Part shown: positions 46,031-56,035 of the stretch, piece after piece
How positions within the stretch are numbered: position 1 is the stretch's first letter
Layout of the letters: each line of letters begins with the position of its first letter
Source: Rubrivivax gelatinosus
GTDB lineage: Bacteria > Pseudomonadota > Gammaproteobacteria > Burkholderiales > Burkholderiaceae_C
Length of the DNA: 64,000 nucleotides
Direction: 5' to 3'
Assembly: GCF_004340905.1 (NCBI RefSeq)
Contig: NZ_SLXD01000012.1
Span: 124,001 to 188,000 of the forward strand
Program-made: the position numbers and the translations under genes
The notes under the pieces: model-generated
Databases searched by the model: none
The model's input: only the letters and a program-made list of their open reading frames with translations
What the model was told of the DNA's origin: nothing

Positions 46031-48196
46031 TCAGGCGGCCAACCGCGAGAGGTCGGCGACGCGGTTCATCGCGGCGTGCAGCGTGGCCAGCAGCGCCAGG
46101 CGGTTGCGGCGCAGCGCCGGGTCCTCGGCGTTGACCATCACGGCGTCGAAGAAGGCGTCGACCGGCGCCTTCAGCGCCGCCAGCGCCTGCAGCGAGGCGG
46201 TGTAGTCGGCGCGGGCGAAGGCTTCGTCGGCCTGCGGCGCGACACGGCCCAGCGCGTCGAACAGCGCGGCTTCGGCCGGCTCGACCAGCAGTGCCTGTGC
46301 CACCTGGAACTCCGGCGAAGCCTTGCCAGCGTCGTGCAACTGCGCCAGCGCACTCAGGCCAGTAGGTACGTCGTCAGCCTTCTTCAGGATGTTGCCGACC
46401 CGCTTGTTGGCGGCGGCCAGCGCCGGCGCCTCGGGCAGCGCGGCGAAGGCGCGCACCGCGGCCAGACGCTGCGGCAGCTCGGCCCAGCGTTCGGTGCGCA
46501 AGGCGACGACGGCGTCGACCTCGTGCGCGCTGTAACCCTGTTCACGCAGCCAGCCGACCAGGCGCTCGTCGAGGAAACGCAGCACCTCGGCCTGGGCCTG
46601 GCCGTGCCCGGCCGGGAAGGCGGCGAAGGCGGCCGACACCAGCGCCGGTACCGACAGCGGCAGCGCCTTCTCGACCAGCATGCGGATCACGCCCAGCGCG
46701 TGGCGGCGCAGCGCGAACGGGTCCTTGTCGCCGGTGGGCAACTGGCCGATGCCGAAGAGACCGGCCAGCGTCTCCAGCTTGTCGGCCAGCGCGACCGTGA
46801 TGCCGGCCAGGCCGGCGTCGGTGCGCGGCAGCGCGTCGCCGGCAAAACGCGGGCGGTAGTGGTCCTCGACGGCCAGCGCGACGGCTTCGGTCTCGCCGTC
46901 GTGGCGCGCGTAGTAGCCACCCATCACGCCCTGCAGCTCGGGGAACTCGCCGACCATGTCGGTCAGCAGGTCGGCCTTGGCCAGCAGCGCGGCGCGGTCG
47001 GCCTGGGCCGCCAGCGCGGCGCCGCCGAGCTGCTCGCCGATGTGGCGCGCGATCGCCCGCACACGCTCGACGCGTTCGCCCTGGCTGCCCAGCTTGCCGT
47101 GGTAGACGACCTTGGCCAGCGCCGGGATGCGCGACTCGAGCGTCTTCTTGCGGTCCTGGTCGAAGAAGAACTTGGCGTCGGCCAGGCGCGGGCGCACGAC
47201 ACGCTCGTTGCCGCCGACGACGCGGCTGGCATCGGCCGGGCGGATGTTGCTGACGACGAGGAACCGTTCGGTCAGCCGGCCCTGGGCGTCGAGCAGCGGG
47301 AAGTACTTCTGGTTGGCCTTCATCGTCAGGATCAGGCACTCCTGCGGCACGGCCAGGAACTCGGGCTCGAAACGCGCCAGCAGCACGTTCGGGCGTTCGA
47401 CCAGCGCCGTCACCTCGTCGAGCAGCGCGTCGTCGTCGATCGGCTTGAGGCCTTCCTTCGCGGCGGCCTCGTTCAGCTGGCGCACGATCTCGGCGCGGCG
47501 TTCGGCGAAGCTGGCGATGACGGCGCCTTCGTCGCGCAGCTGCGCGGCGTAGCGGTCGGCGTCGTGGATCTCGACGGTCGGCGTCGCCGCCTCGAAGCGG
47601 TGGCCGTGCGTCGTGCGGCCGGCCTGCAGGCCGAGCACGCCGACCGGCACGACTTGCGAGCCGTGCAGCGCGATCAGGCCGTGCGCCGGGCGCACGAAGT
47701 CGACGCTGGTCCAGCCGTCGGCGAGCTGGTACTTCATCACCTTGGGGATCGGCAGCTTGGCGACGGCTTCGGCCAGCGCCTTCTGCAGGCCCTCGGCCAG
47801 CGTCGCGCCGGGTTGGATGCTGTCCAGGTACAGCGCCTCGTTCTTGCCTTCGCCCTGGCGCTTGAGCTGCGCCACGACCTCGGCGCCGTGGCCCAGCGCG
47901 GCCAGCTTCTTCAGCAGCGCCGGCGAGGCGCTGCCGTCGGCGGCCAGCGCCACGGCCACCGGCATCAGCTTGGTGCTGACGGCCTGGTCAGGCGCCTTGG
48001 CGGCGACGCCGGCGACCTGCACCGCCAGGCGGCGCGGCGAGGCGTAGGCGGTGACAGCGGCGTCGGCCGCGGCGAGCTGCTGGGCGCGCAGGCCGTCGGC
48101 CAGCACGGCGGCGAAGGCCTCGCCCAGCTTCTTCAGCGCCTTGGGCGGCAGTTCCTCGACGAAGAGTTCGACGAGCAGGTTCTTCTTGTCGGTCAT
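46031..48196 (-). CDS. glyS: Glycyl-tRNA synthetase beta subunit
   Basis: 721 residues. LLVELFVEELPPKALKKLGE is the standard N-terminus; VARFEPEFLAVPQECLILTM-type segments and KANQKYFPL are typical, with an HD-like domain and C-terminal anticodon-binding DALR region. Works as an alpha2beta2 enzyme with GlyQ, encoded four bases upstream. Confidence 0.95.
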   Translation of the reverse strand: MTDKKNLLVELFVEELPPKALKKLGEAFAAVLADGLRAQQLAAADAAVTAYASPRRLAVQVAGVAAKAPDQAVSTKLMPVAVALAADGSASPALLKKLAALGHGAEVVAQLKRQGEGKNEALYLDSIQPGATLAEGLQKALAEAVAKLPIPKVMKYQLADGWTSVDFVRPAHGLIALHGSQVVPVGVLGLQAGRTTHGHRFEAATPTVEIHDADRYAAQLRDEGAVIASFAERRAEIVRQLNEAAAKEGLKPIDDDALLDEVTALVERPNVLLARFEPEFLAVPQECLILTMKANQKYFPLLDAQGRLTERFLVVSNIRPADASRVVGGNERVVRPRLADAKFFFDQDRKKTLESRIPALAKVVYHGKLGSQGERVERVRAIARHIGEQLGGAALAAQADRAALLAKADLLTDMVGEFPELQGVMGGYYARHDGETEAVALAVEDHYRPRFAGDALPRTDAGLAGITVALADKLETLAGLFGIGQLPTGDKDPFALRRHALGVIRMLVEKALPLSVPALVSAAFAAFPAGHGQAQAEVLRFLDERLVGWLREQGYSAHEVDAVVALRTERWAELPQRLAAVRAFAALPEAPALAAANKRVGNILKKADDVPTGLSALAQLHDAGKASPEFQVAQALLVEPAEAALFDALGRVAPQADEAFARADYTASLQALAALKAPVDAFFDAVMVNAEDPALRRNRLALLATLHAAMNRVADLSRLAA

Positions 48197-48200
48197 GGTG

Positions 48201-49118
48201 TCAGGCCGCCTTCTTCGCGAGTTGCGCGGCGACTTCGTCGGCCCACTCGCGCGGCGCGAGCGGGAAGCCCAGGCGGGCGCGGCTGTCGAGGTAGCTCTGG
48301 GCGACGGCGCGCGCCAGGTTGCGGATGCGGCCGATGTAGCCGGCACGTTCGGTGACGCTGATCGCGCCGCGTGCGTCCAGCAGGTTGAAGGTGTGGCCGG
48401 CCTTCAGCAGCTGCTCGTAGGCCGGCAGCGCCAGTTGCTGCTCCATCAGGTACTTGGACTGCTTCTCGTGCGCGGCGAAGGCGGTGAGCAGGAACTCGAC
48501 GTCGCTGTGCTCGAAGTTGTAGGTGCTCTGCTCGACCTCGTTCTGGTGGTAGACGTCGCCGTACTTCAGCGTGTCGGTCCACTGCAGGTCGTAGACCTTG
48601 TCCACGCCCTGCAGATACATCGCCAGGCGCTCCAGGCCGTAGGTGATCTCGCCGGTGATCGGCTTGCAGTCGATGCCGCCGACCTGCTGGAAGTAGGTGA
48701 ACTGCGTCACCTCCATGCCGTTGAGCCACACCTCCCAGCCCAGGCCCCAGCAGCCCAGCGTCGGGTTCTCCCAGTCGTCCTCGACGAAACGCACGTCGTT
48801 GGCCTTCAGGTCGAAGCCCAGCGCTTCGAGCGAACCGAGGTAGAGGTCGAGGATGTTGGCCGGCGCGGGCTTGAGCACCACCTGATATTGGTAATAGTGC
48901 TGCAGGCGGTTCGGGTTCTCGCCGTAGCGGCCGTCCTTGGGGCGGCGGCTGGGCTGCACGTAGGCCGCCTTCCAGGGTTCCGGGCCGATCGAACGCAGAA
49001 AGGTCGCGGTGTGGCTGGTGCCGGCGCCGACTTCCATGTCGTAGGGCTGCAGCAGGGCGCAGCCCTGGGCGTCCCAGTAGGACTGCAGCTTGAGGATGAT
49101 CTGCTGGAAGGTGAGCAT
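48201..49118 (-). CDS. glyQ: Glycyl-tRNA synthetase alpha subunit
   Basis: 305 residues, standard length. Class II core: [20 protein letters not shown], motif [39 protein letters not shown]. Catalytic subunit that activates glycine. Followed at once by glyS. Weak ribosome site. Confidence 0.95.
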   Translation of the reverse strand: MLTFQQIILKLQSYWDAQGCALLQPYDMEVGAGTSHTATFLRSIGPEPWKAAYVQPSRRPKDGRYGENPNRLQHYYQYQVVLKPAPANILDLYLGSLEALGFDLKANDVRFVEDDWENPTLGCWGLGWEVWLNGMEVTQFTYFQQVGGIDCKPITGEITYGLERLAMYLQGVDKVYDLQWTDTLKYGDVYHQNEVEQSTYNFEHSDVEFLLTAFAAHEKQSKYLMEQQLALPAYEQLLKAGHTFNLLDARGAISVTERAGYIGRIRNLARAVAQSYLDSRARLGFPLAPREWADEVAAQLAKKAA

Positions 49119-49149
49119 GACGGCGGGCGCGTACGGAAAACCCGGAAGT

Positions 49150-50688
49150 TTACGCAGCCCGCCGCCCCCACCCCGCCGACAGCATCACGACCAGCGCCGC
49201 CAGCCCCGCCAGCGGCCACAGCCCGAAACGCGCCGCCCACCAGGCGAACGGCGTGACGCCGCTGCGGCCCTCGACCTCGGCTTCGAGCACGCCGCGCGTG
49301 CCGGGCGCGAGCTGCGCCGTCACCACGCCGCGGGCGTCGATGACCACCGTCATGCCGGTGTTGGTGGCGCGGATCATCGGCCGCTGGAACTCCAGCGCGC
49401 GCAGGCGGGAGATGTTCAGGTGCTGCGGCAGCGCCACCGTGTCGCCGAACCAGGCGATGTTCGAGACGTTGGCGAAGATCGTCGGCGAGGCCGCCGGGTC
49501 GGCGAAACGCCGCGCCAGCTCCTCGCCGAACAGATCCTCGTAACAGATGTTGGGACCGATGCGCTGACCGAGCACGGCGAACGACGGCGGGTCGACGACG
49601 CCGCGGTCGAAGTCGCCCAGCGGGATGTTCATCGCCTCGGTGAACCAGCGAAAACCTGTCGGCACGAACTCGCCGAAGGGCACGAGGTGGTGCTTGTCGT
49701 AGCGGTAGCGCTCGCCGTCGGACAGCCCGGCGACCGAATTCGTGTAGCCGCGCTCGAAGTCGCCCAGCGGCACGCCGACCAGCGCCGCGCGCCCGGGCGC
49801 GGCGAAACGCGCGGCCAGCCGCTCCCAGTAGCCGGGCGCGAACTCGGCCAGCTGGAACGGCAGCAGCGGCACCGCGGTCTCGGGCGCGACGACGAGCTGG
49901 CCGCGCGCGCCGTCCAGCGCCTGCTCCAGCCAGGCCATGGCCTCGGGCATGCGCTCGACGGCGAACTTCTCGTCCTGCGCGACGTTGGTCTGCACCAGCG
50001 TCACCGCCAGCGCGCCGGCCGGCGCGTCGAAACGCTGCAGCGCCGCCAGCCCCGGCAGGCCGAGCAGCGCCAGCGCCGCGAGCACCGGCGCGACGCGCCC
50101 TCGCCGCGCCGCCGCGGCATGCGCCAGCAGCCCGGCGGCCAAGGCCAGCAGCGCCCCGAGGCCGTAGACGCCAACCCAAGGCGCCAGCGCCGCCAGCGGC
50201 GCGTCGACCAGGGCGTAGCCCGAGGCGACCCAGGGGAAGCCGGTGAACAGCACGCCGCGCGCCAGTTCGGCCAGCAGCCACAGCGCCGCGAACAGCGCCG
50301 CGTCGGGCGCGGCGCAGCCGCGCCGCCAGCGGGCGAAAGCGGCCATCGCCGCCGCCAGATAAAGAGACAGTGCCGCGGCCAGCGCGGCGACGCCGGCCGC
50401 CGCCAGCGGCGCCGGCAGGCCGCCGTAGCGCTGCATGCTGACGTACAGCCACCAGGTGCCCGCCGCCAGCCAGCCGAAGCCGTAGGCCCAGCCCAGCAGC
50501 GCGGCACGCGCCGGCGCGGCACGTCCGCAGGCCAGCGCCAGCAGCGCCGTCGACACCACGGCCAGCGGCCAGGCCGTGGTCTGCACGAAGGCCAGCGTCT
50601 GCAGCGCGCCGAGCGCGGCCATCACCAGCGGCAGCGACCAGCGCCCGCGGGCGGCCGGCCGCGCCGTCGTGAACATGATCCGGGTCAT
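49150..50688 (-). CDS. lnt: Apolipoprotein N-acyltransferase
   Basis: 512 residues. Six or more N-terminal membrane helices followed by a nitrilase-like periplasmic domain with catalytic Glu in [10 protein letters not shown], Lys in [12 protein letters not shown] and Cys in PNICYEDLF. Adds the third acyl chain to lipoproteins in the inner membrane. ATG 50688 used; ATG 50676 is an alternative. Follows corC by 40 bases, a conserved pairing. Confidence 0.95.
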   Translation of the reverse strand: MTRIMFTTARPAARGRWSLPLVMAALGALQTLAFVQTTAWPLAVVSTALLALACGRAAPARAALLGWAYGFGWLAAGTWWLYVSMQRYGGLPAPLAAAGVAALAAALSLYLAAAMAAFARWRRGCAAPDAALFAALWLLAELARGVLFTGFPWVASGYALVDAPLAALAPWVGVYGLGALLALAAGLLAHAAAARRGRVAPVLAALALLGLPGLAALQRFDAPAGALAVTLVQTNVAQDEKFAVERMPEAMAWLEQALDGARGQLVVAPETAVPLLPFQLAEFAPGYWERLAARFAAPGRAALVGVPLGDFERGYTNSVAGLSDGERYRYDKHHLVPFGEFVPTGFRWFTEAMNIPLGDFDRGVVDPPSFAVLGQRIGPNICYEDLFGEELARRFADPAASPTIFANVSNIAWFGDTVALPQHLNISRLRALEFQRPMIRATNTGMTVVIDARGVVTAQLAPGTRGVLEAEVEGRSGVTPFAWWAARFGLWPLAGLAALVVMLSAGWGRRAA

Positions 50689-50728
50689 CGCCGCCCCTCG
50701 CGGGCGGCGTTCACGGCCGCGACGCGCG

Positions 50729-51619
50729 TCATGCGCGCGGTTCGCCGGACGCGCCGATGCGCCAGACGCGGAACCAGCGCACGGCGCCGCCCCGCGTCAG
50801 CATCACCGTGAAGCGCAGGCCGCCGATCTCCAGCGACTCGCCGCGCCGCGGCACGCGGCCGAACTCCTGCGCGACGAGGCCGCCGATGGTGTCGAAGTCG
50901 GCGGTCGGCAGCTCGACGGCGAAGGCGCGGTTGACGGCCTCGATCTCGACGTCGCCGGCGACGCGCTGCGAGCCGTCGGCCAGCGTGTAGATGCCGGCGT
51001 CGCCGCGGCCGTCGTCGCGATCGTCGAACTCGTCCTCGATCTCGCCGACGATCTCCTCGAGCACGTCCTCGATCGTGATCAGCCCGGCGGTGTTGCCGAA
51101 CTCGTCGATGACGATCGCGAGGTGGTTGCGGTTGGAGCGGAAGTCGCGCAGCAGCTCGTTCAGGCGCTTGCTCTCGGGCACGAAGACCGCCGGGCGCAGC
51201 AGCGTGCGCAGGTTCAGCTCGGGCGCACGCTGCAGCTTCAGCAGGTCCTTGGCCAGCAGGATGCCGATGACGTTCTCGCGTTTGTCCTCGTAGACCGGGA
51301 ACCGCGAGTGCCCGGCCGCGATGACGGCCGAGAGGAGCGCGTCGTAGCTCGCGTCGATGTCGAGCAGGTCCATGCGCGGCGCGGCGACCATCACGTCGCC
51401 GGCGCTCAGGTCGGCCATGCGCAGCACGCCTTCGAGCATCAGCCTGGACTCGGGCTCGATCAGCTCGCGCTGCTCGGCGTCGGCCAGGGTCTTCATCAGC
51501 TCGTCCTTGCTGTCGGGGCCGGGCGAGACGAACTCGACCAGGCGCTCGAAGAAGGAGCGTTTGTCCGCGGGCGGCGGCGTCGCGCCGCGCGCGGACTTGG
51601 AAGAAGGAGGTTCGGACAC
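50729..51619 (-). CDS. corC: CorC-type CBS-domain transporter-associated protein
   Basis: 296 residues. Two CBS domains (VMVAAPRMDLLDIDASYDAL, IVIDEFGNTAGLITIEDVLE) and a C-terminal CorC_HlyC domain (DFDTIGGLVAQEFGRVPRRG). Soluble, lacks the DUF21 membrane part; linked to Mg2+/Co2+ handling. GTG start at 51619 chosen because the familiar SEPP-type N-terminus begins there. A TATTCT lies about 23 bases upstream. Divergent from the COG0523 gene. Confidence 0.9.
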   Translation of the reverse strand: MSEPPSSKSARGATPPPADKRSFFERLVEFVSPGPDSKDELMKTLADAEQRELIEPESRLMLEGVLRMADLSAGDVMVAAPRMDLLDIDASYDALLSAVIAAGHSRFPVYEDKRENVIGILLAKDLLKLQRAPELNLRTLLRPAVFVPESKRLNELLRDFRSNRNHLAIVIDEFGNTAGLITIEDVLEEIVGEIEDEFDDRDDGRGDAGIYTLADGSQRVAGDVEIEAVNRAFAVELPTADFDTIGGLVAQEFGRVPRRGESLEIGGLRFTVMLTRGGAVRWFRVWRIGASGEPRA

Positions 51620-51661
51620 GAGGGTGTCGGCAGTGGGGGTAGCGAAGAATACCCCACGCGC

Positions 51662-51713
51662 TTGACACGGCCGGGGGCTTGCAAGACAGTCTGCCGCCCT
51701 CAAGTGGGAGGGC
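51662..51713 (+). promoter_or_regulatory. Candidate promoter and leader hairpin of the COG0523 gene
   Basis: Perfect -35 TTGACA (51662-51667), 17-base spacer, weak -10 GACAGT (51685-51690). The leader then has GCCCTC-N6-GAGGGC (51696-51713) before a pyrimidine-rich run and the ATG at 51741. Confidence 0.45.
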
Positions 51714-51740
51714 CTCTTTCTCCCCCAGCCCCCCGACACC

Positions 51741-52775
51741 ATGAGCAACGGACTGATCCCGGCCACCATCCTCACGGGCTTCCTGGGCAGCGGCAAGACG
51801 ACGCTGCTCAAGCGCGTGCTGACCGAAACGCACGGCCAGAAGATCGCCGTCATCGAGAACGAGTTCGGCGAGGAGAACATCGACAACGACATCCTCGTCG
51901 CCGACACCGAGGAACAGATCATCCAGATGAGCAACGGCTGTGTCTGCTGCACGATCCGCGAGGACCTGCGCTCGACGCTGTCGGACCTGGCCGAACGCCG
52001 CCGCAAGGGCCTGATCGCCTTCGACCGCGTCGTCATCGAGACCACCGGCCTGGCCGACCCCGGCCCGGTGGCACAGACCTTCTTCATGGACGACGAGATC
52101 GCCGAGAGCTACCTGCTCGACTCGGTGCTCACGCTCGTGGACGCGGTGCACGCCGACGAGCAGCTCAACACGCGCCAGGAGGCGCGCCGCCAGGTCGGGT
52201 TCGCCGACCGGCTGTTCATCAGCAAGTCCGACCTGGCGCCGGCCGCCGCGCTCGACGCGCTGCAGTACCGGCTGCGCCAGATGAACCCGCGTGCGCCGCA
52301 GCGCTCGGTGCACTTCGGCGAGGTCGCGATCGCCGAGATCTTCGACCTCAAGGGCTTCAACCTCAGCACCAAGCTCGACATCGACCCGGACTTCCTGGCC
52401 GACCAGGCGCACGCGCACGACCACCATCACCACCACGACGGCGAGGCCTGCGACCACCCCAGCCATCACGCGCACGACGACGACGTGAAGTCCTTCGTCT
52501 TCCGCGCCAAGCGGCCGTTCAGCCCCGCCAAGCTGGAGGACTTCCTCGGTTCGGTGGTCCAGGTCTACGGTCCGAAGATGCTGCGCTACAAGGGCGTGCT
52601 GTACATGAAGGGCAGCGACCGCAAGGTCGTCTTCCAGGGTGTGCACCAGTTGATGGGCAGCGACCTGGGGCCGAAGTGGGCGCCGGGCGAAGACAAGCTG
52701 AGCAAGCTGGTCTTCATCGGTATCGACCTGCCGCGCGACATCCTCGAACAGGGGCTGGAGCAGTGCCTCGTCTGA
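51741..52775 (+). CDS. COG0523 (CobW/ZigA-type) GTPase, putative zinc metallochaperone
   Basis: 344 residues. Walker A GFLGSGKTTLLK, metal motif GCVCCTIRED (CxCC), switch II ETTGLADPGP, specificity SKSD, and a His/Asp-rich loop (about 223-250) before the CobW_C domain. Such proteins deliver zinc or another metal to target enzymes. Placed upstream of a Cys-poor DksA, an association known from zinc-starvation responses, though no convincing Zur box was found. No SD. Confidence 0.88.
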   Translation: MSNGLIPATILTGFLGSGKTTLLKRVLTETHGQKIAVIENEFGEENIDNDILVADTEEQIIQMSNGCVCCTIREDLRSTLSDLAERRRKGLIAFDRVVIETTGLADPGPVAQTFFMDDEIAESYLLDSVLTLVDAVHADEQLNTRQEARRQVGFADRLFISKSDLAPAAALDALQYRLRQMNPRAPQRSVHFGEVAIAEIFDLKGFNLSTKLDIDPDFLADQAHAHDHHHHHDGEACDHPSHHAHDDDVKSFVFRAKRPFSPAKLEDFLGSVVQVYGPKMLRYKGVLYMKGSDRKVVFQGVHQLMGSDLGPKWAPGEDKLSKLVFIGIDLPRDILEQGLEQCLV

Positions 52776-52826
52776 GGGCGGCCAACGACCTCGGCGAACA
52801 GGCCCCGCAGCGGAGCCAGCCGTGGC

Positions 52827-52832
52827 TACAAT
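52827..52832 (+). promoter_or_regulatory. -10-like TACAAT in the dksA leader
   Basis: GGCTACAAT at 52824-52832; a second candidate, TATAAC, is at 52884-52889. Either would give a leader of about 40-95 bases with an SD before dksA. Confidence 0.4.
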
Positions 52833-52934
52833 CCGCGCGCTTCGCGGCCCACCGGCCCCGAGGACCCGACCCAGGGCTGCGGGTATAACAGGACATTCAG
52901 CGCGTCCCTGGAACCAGGGCGAGGAGAGACTCCC

Positions 52935-53582
52935 GTGAGCAAGTCCCCAGCCAAGCCCGCGGTCGCCGCAGCCAAGACGGCCTCCAAGGCCGGCAAGGCC
53001 CCGGCGGCGCCCGTTCCCTCGCCCGCACCGGCCCAGCCGGAAAACCGTTTCACTGCTCGTTTTGCGCCGGCCCGCCCGGCGCCCAAGAACTCGACCGAAC
53101 CGATGGACGTCACCAAGCCGGCCGCCAAGGCCGACCCCAAGCTCGCCGATGCCTGGAAAAACAAGGCCGGCCGCGACCTGACCGAGGCCGAACTGCTCGC
53201 GATGCCCGACAGCGAGTACATGAACGAGAAGCAGATCGAGTTCTTCCGTACGCGTCTGCAGGCGCAGAAGGACGATCTGCTGTCCAACGCCGGCGAAACC
53301 ACCGAACACCTGCGCGAGGACACCTCGATCGTGCCGGACCCGGCCGACCGGGCGACGATCGAGGAAGAGCACGCGCTGGAGCTGCGCACCCGCGACCGCG
53401 AGCGCAAGCTCCTCAAGAAGATCGCCCAGTCGATCGCGCGCCTGGACAGCGGCGAGTACGGCTACTGCGACGAGACCGGCGAGCCGATCGGCCTGGCGCG
53501 CCTGCTCGCGCGCCCGACCGCGACGCTGTCGCTGGAAGCGCAGCAGCGCCGCGAGCTGAAGCAGAAGATGTTCGGCGACTGA
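52935..53582 (+). CDS. dksA: RNA polymerase-binding regulator DksA, single-Cys type with long N-terminal extension
   Basis: 215 residues against about 150 in E. coli; the first 60 are Lys/Ala/Pro rich and probably disordered. Coiled-coil tip with DPADRATIEEEHALELRTRD (conserved acidic tip D-x-x-D). The zinc-finger region reads YGYCDETGEP...ARPTATLSLEAQQRR: one Cys only instead of four, so zinc cannot be held by the usual ligands. Enters the secondary channel with ppGpp to adjust transcription. GTG start at 52935 follows AGGAGAGA. Confidence 0.92.
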   Translation: MSKSPAKPAVAAAKTASKAGKAPAAPVPSPAPAQPENRFTARFAPARPAPKNSTEPMDVTKPAAKADPKLADAWKNKAGRDLTEAELLAMPDSEYMNEKQIEFFRTRLQAQKDDLLSNAGETTEHLREDTSIVPDPADRATIEEEHALELRTRDRERKLLKKIAQSIARLDSGEYGYCDETGEPIGLARLLARPTATLSLEAQQRRELKQKMFGD

Positions 53583-53625
53583 CGCCGGGCACGCCACACG
53601 GCGCCGGCGCCGTGCTGCCGCCGGC

Positions 53626-53631
53626 TACATT
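53626..53631 (+). promoter_or_regulatory. -10-like TACATT upstream of the STAS-like gene
   Basis: GGCTACATT, then 6 bases, then ATG 53638; no SD. Leaderless position. Confidence 0.45.
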
Positions 53632-53637
53632 ACGACC

Positions 53638-55359
53638 ATGGCGGACCCCAAGGACGGCGAGAGCTTCTTCCGCAAGGTGGTGCGGTTCGTCGCCAACCCG
53701 ACGACCGACTGGACCGAGCTGAACTCGCGCCAGGACGACAGCCGCGAGCTCGAACTCGAGAAGACCGAGCTCAAGGCGATGATCGAACGCAAGCGGCGCA
53801 ACGACTTCGTCCGCAAGCGCGAGTTCGACATGCTGCGCCGCGTGCGCCGCGAAGGGCTGTCGCCCGACCAGCTCGCCGCCCTGGGAGGCTCCTCCCGGCT
53901 CGACGACTCCGAGGCCCGGCTGCCCGAGTCCTCGGGGGCGCGTGTCGACTCCGGCGTCAAGGAGAAGATCGACGCCATCGAGCAGCAGATGGTCGGCGGC
54001 GGGTACGACGCCGCCCGCGGCGGCGCACGCGCGGCGCCGGCCGTGGCACGCGAGCCCGCGCCGCGCAGCCCGGCACCGCCGCCTCAACCCGCCGGCGGCC
54101 TGGAGTTCGCGCCGCTGACGCAGCCGATGCCCGGCGAGCTGCCGCCGATGCCCGCCACGCCGGCGGCGATCCCGACGCTGACGCTGCCGACCTCGGTGCC
54201 CAGCGGCGTGATGCCGATGTCCAGCGAGTTCGGCAGCCCCTTTGCCGTCGAGGTCAGCGAGGTCGTGCACGACCCCGAACTCGACGAGGCGGTGATCGCG
54301 TTCGCGAACGCCGACTTCAACACCTGCGAGCAGGCTCTGCAGGAGCTCACCGGCGTGGGCGGCGCGCGTGCCCAGCACGCCGAGACCTGGCTGGTGCTCT
54401 TCGATCTCTACCGTGCCATCGGCCAGCAGGCGCGGTTCGAGAGCTTGGCGATCGACTATGCGCAGCAGTTCGGCTGGTCGGCGCCGCAGTGGTATTCGCT
54501 GCCCAAGCTGGTCGCCGAGGCGGTGGCCGAGGAACGCCCGCGCGGCAGCGGGCCATCGACACGCGCCTCGGGCGAGGTCGGCTGGTCCTGCCCCGAGACG
54601 CTGGACATGGACGCGCTGGCCCGGCTGCGTTCGCTGACGCTGCAGATGCCGCTGCCCTGGGTCTTCGACTGGAGTCGCCTGCGCTCGATCGACCCCGAGG
54701 CGGCGATGCAGCTGTCGACGCTGTTCCGGCTGTGGGCCGGGCAGGCGCTGGAGATGCGCTGGATCGGCGGTGACCAGCTCTTTGCCGTGCTCGCCGAAGC
54801 CGCGCCCACCGGCGTGCGCGACGCCGACCCGGCGTTCTGGCTTGCCCGGCTGGACGCGCTTCGCCTGGCCAACCGCGCCGACCAGTTCGACGAGGCGGCG
54901 ATCGACTACTGCGTCACCTACGAGGTCTCGCCGCCGTCTTGGGAGGCGGCGCGCTGCCGCGTGCGCATCAGCAGCGGAGGGCTGTCCACGCGCACGCCGC
55001 CGATGTCGATGGTGGGCGAGGTGTCGACGAGTTTTCTCGAGTCGGCGATGCCCGACGACACCGTGATGCAGGTGGAGCAGGCGCATGTCGAACTCACCGG
55101 CCAGCTGGTCGGCGACATCGGCAAGACGCTGACGCTGCTCGACGGCCAGCTCGGTGCCGCGCCGCTGGTCAGCGTGTCCTGCGCACGCCTGATCCGCGTC
55201 GACTTCATCGCCGCCGGTGACCTGCTGAACTGGGTCATCACCAAGGGCGAGACCGAGAAGCGCTCGGTGATGTTCGTCGACGCCCACCGCCTCGTCGCGC
55301 TGTTCTTCGGCGCGATGGGCATCAACGCCCACGCCAAGGTCCAGGTGCGCAAGGTCTGA
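53638..55359 (+). CDS. STAS-like domain protein of unknown function
   Basis: 573 residues. N-terminal coiled segment ([14 protein letters not shown] then charged helices to about residue 80), a Pro/Ala linker (about 120-200), a helical repeat ([20 protein letters not shown]), and two STAS-like units, the second with [19 protein letters not shown] and ending in [14 protein letters not shown]. No kinase or transporter part. Lies between dksA and hslV. Probably a cytoplasmic scaffold or anti-sigma-like factor; unproven. Confidence 0.7.
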   Translation: MADPKDGESFFRKVVRFVANPTTDWTELNSRQDDSRELELEKTELKAMIERKRRNDFVRKREFDMLRRVRREGLSPDQLAALGGSSRLDDSEARLPESSGARVDSGVKEKIDAIEQQMVGGGYDAARGGARAAPAVAREPAPRSPAPPPQPAGGLEFAPLTQPMPGELPPMPATPAAIPTLTLPTSVPSGVMPMSSEFGSPFAVEVSEVVHDPELDEAVIAFANADFNTCEQALQELTGVGGARAQHAETWLVLFDLYRAIGQQARFESLAIDYAQQFGWSAPQWYSLPKLVAEAVAEERPRGSGPSTRASGEVGWSCPETLDMDALARLRSLTLQMPLPWVFDWSRLRSIDPEAAMQLSTLFRLWAGQALEMRWIGGDQLFAVLAEAAPTGVRDADPAFWLARLDALRLANRADQFDEAAIDYCVTYEVSPPSWEAARCRVRISSGGLSTRTPPMSMVGEVSTSFLESAMPDDTVMQVEQAHVELTGQLVGDIGKTLTLLDGQLGAAPLVSVSCARLIRVDFIAAGDLLNWVITKGETEKRSVMFVDAHRLVALFFGAMGINAHAKVQVRKV

Positions 55360-55398
55360 AGGCCGCGCCGGCCGCGTCCGCGCGCCGGGGCCGACCGA

Positions 55399-55426
55399 CT
55401 TGAAGCACGCCCGACCAGCCCCACCT
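55399..55426 (+). promoter_or_regulatory. Sigma-32 (heat shock) promoter of hslVU
   Basis: CTTGAA (55399-55404), 14-base spacer, CCCCACCT (55419-55426): near-perfect fit to CTTGAA-N13/14-CCCCATNT. The ATG follows 10 bases later without an SD. Confidence 0.75.
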
Positions 55427-55436
55427 GCAGCAGACC

Positions 55437-55976
55437 ATGGAATCCTTTCACGGCACCACCATCCTCAGCGTGCGCCGCGGCCCCCTCGTCGCGCTCGGCG
55501 GCGACGGCCAGGTGACGCTCGGCACCATCGTCGTCAAGTCCAGCGCGCGCAAGGTGCGCAAGCTCTACCGCGACCAGGTGCTCGCCGGCTTCGCCGGGGC
55601 CACCGCCGACGCCTTCACGCTGTTCGAGCGCTTCGAGGCCAAGCTCGAGAAGCACCAGGGCCATCTGCAGCGCGCGGCCATCGAGCTGACCAAGGACTGG
55701 CGCACCGACCGCGTGCTGCGCCGCCTGGAGGCGATGCTGGCGGTGGCCGACACGAGCTGCTCGCTGATCATCACCGGCAACGGCGACGTGCTCGAACCCG
55801 AGCACGGCATCGTCGCGATCGGCTCCGGCGGCGCCTACGCCCAGGCCGCCGCGCGTGCGCTGCTGCAGCACACCGAGCTGGCGCCGCAGGACATCGTCAA
55901 GCGCTCGCTCGAGATCGCCGGCGACCTGTGCATCTACACCAACCAGTCGCACACCATCGAGGTGCTGGGCGCCTGA
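55437..55976 (+). CDS. hslV: ATP-dependent protease peptidase subunit HslV
   Basis: 179 residues. Mature N-terminal catalytic Thr after a six-residue leader ([14 protein letters not shown]); [10 protein letters not shown] and [17 protein letters not shown] are typical. Forms the 12-mer chamber that degrades unfolded proteins with HslU. Driven by a sigma-32-type promoter. Confidence 0.96.
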   Translation: MESFHGTTILSVRRGPLVALGGDGQVTLGTIVVKSSARKVRKLYRDQVLAGFAGATADAFTLFERFEAKLEKHQGHLQRAAIELTKDWRTDRVLRRLEAMLAVADTSCSLIITGNGDVLEPEHGIVAIGSGGAYAQAAARALLQHTELAPQDIVKRSLEIAGDLCIYTNQSHTIEVLGA

Positions 55977-56035
55977 CGCCCGCGCCCCGCCCCTGCCCCA
56001 CCTTCGCCCGGCCCGCGCGGCCGGCGCCCCCCGCG

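Noticed and set aside
52880..52895. Zur box in the dksA leader (TATAACA).
   Set aside because: Only one half of the expected inverted repeat is present; the opposite half is absent.
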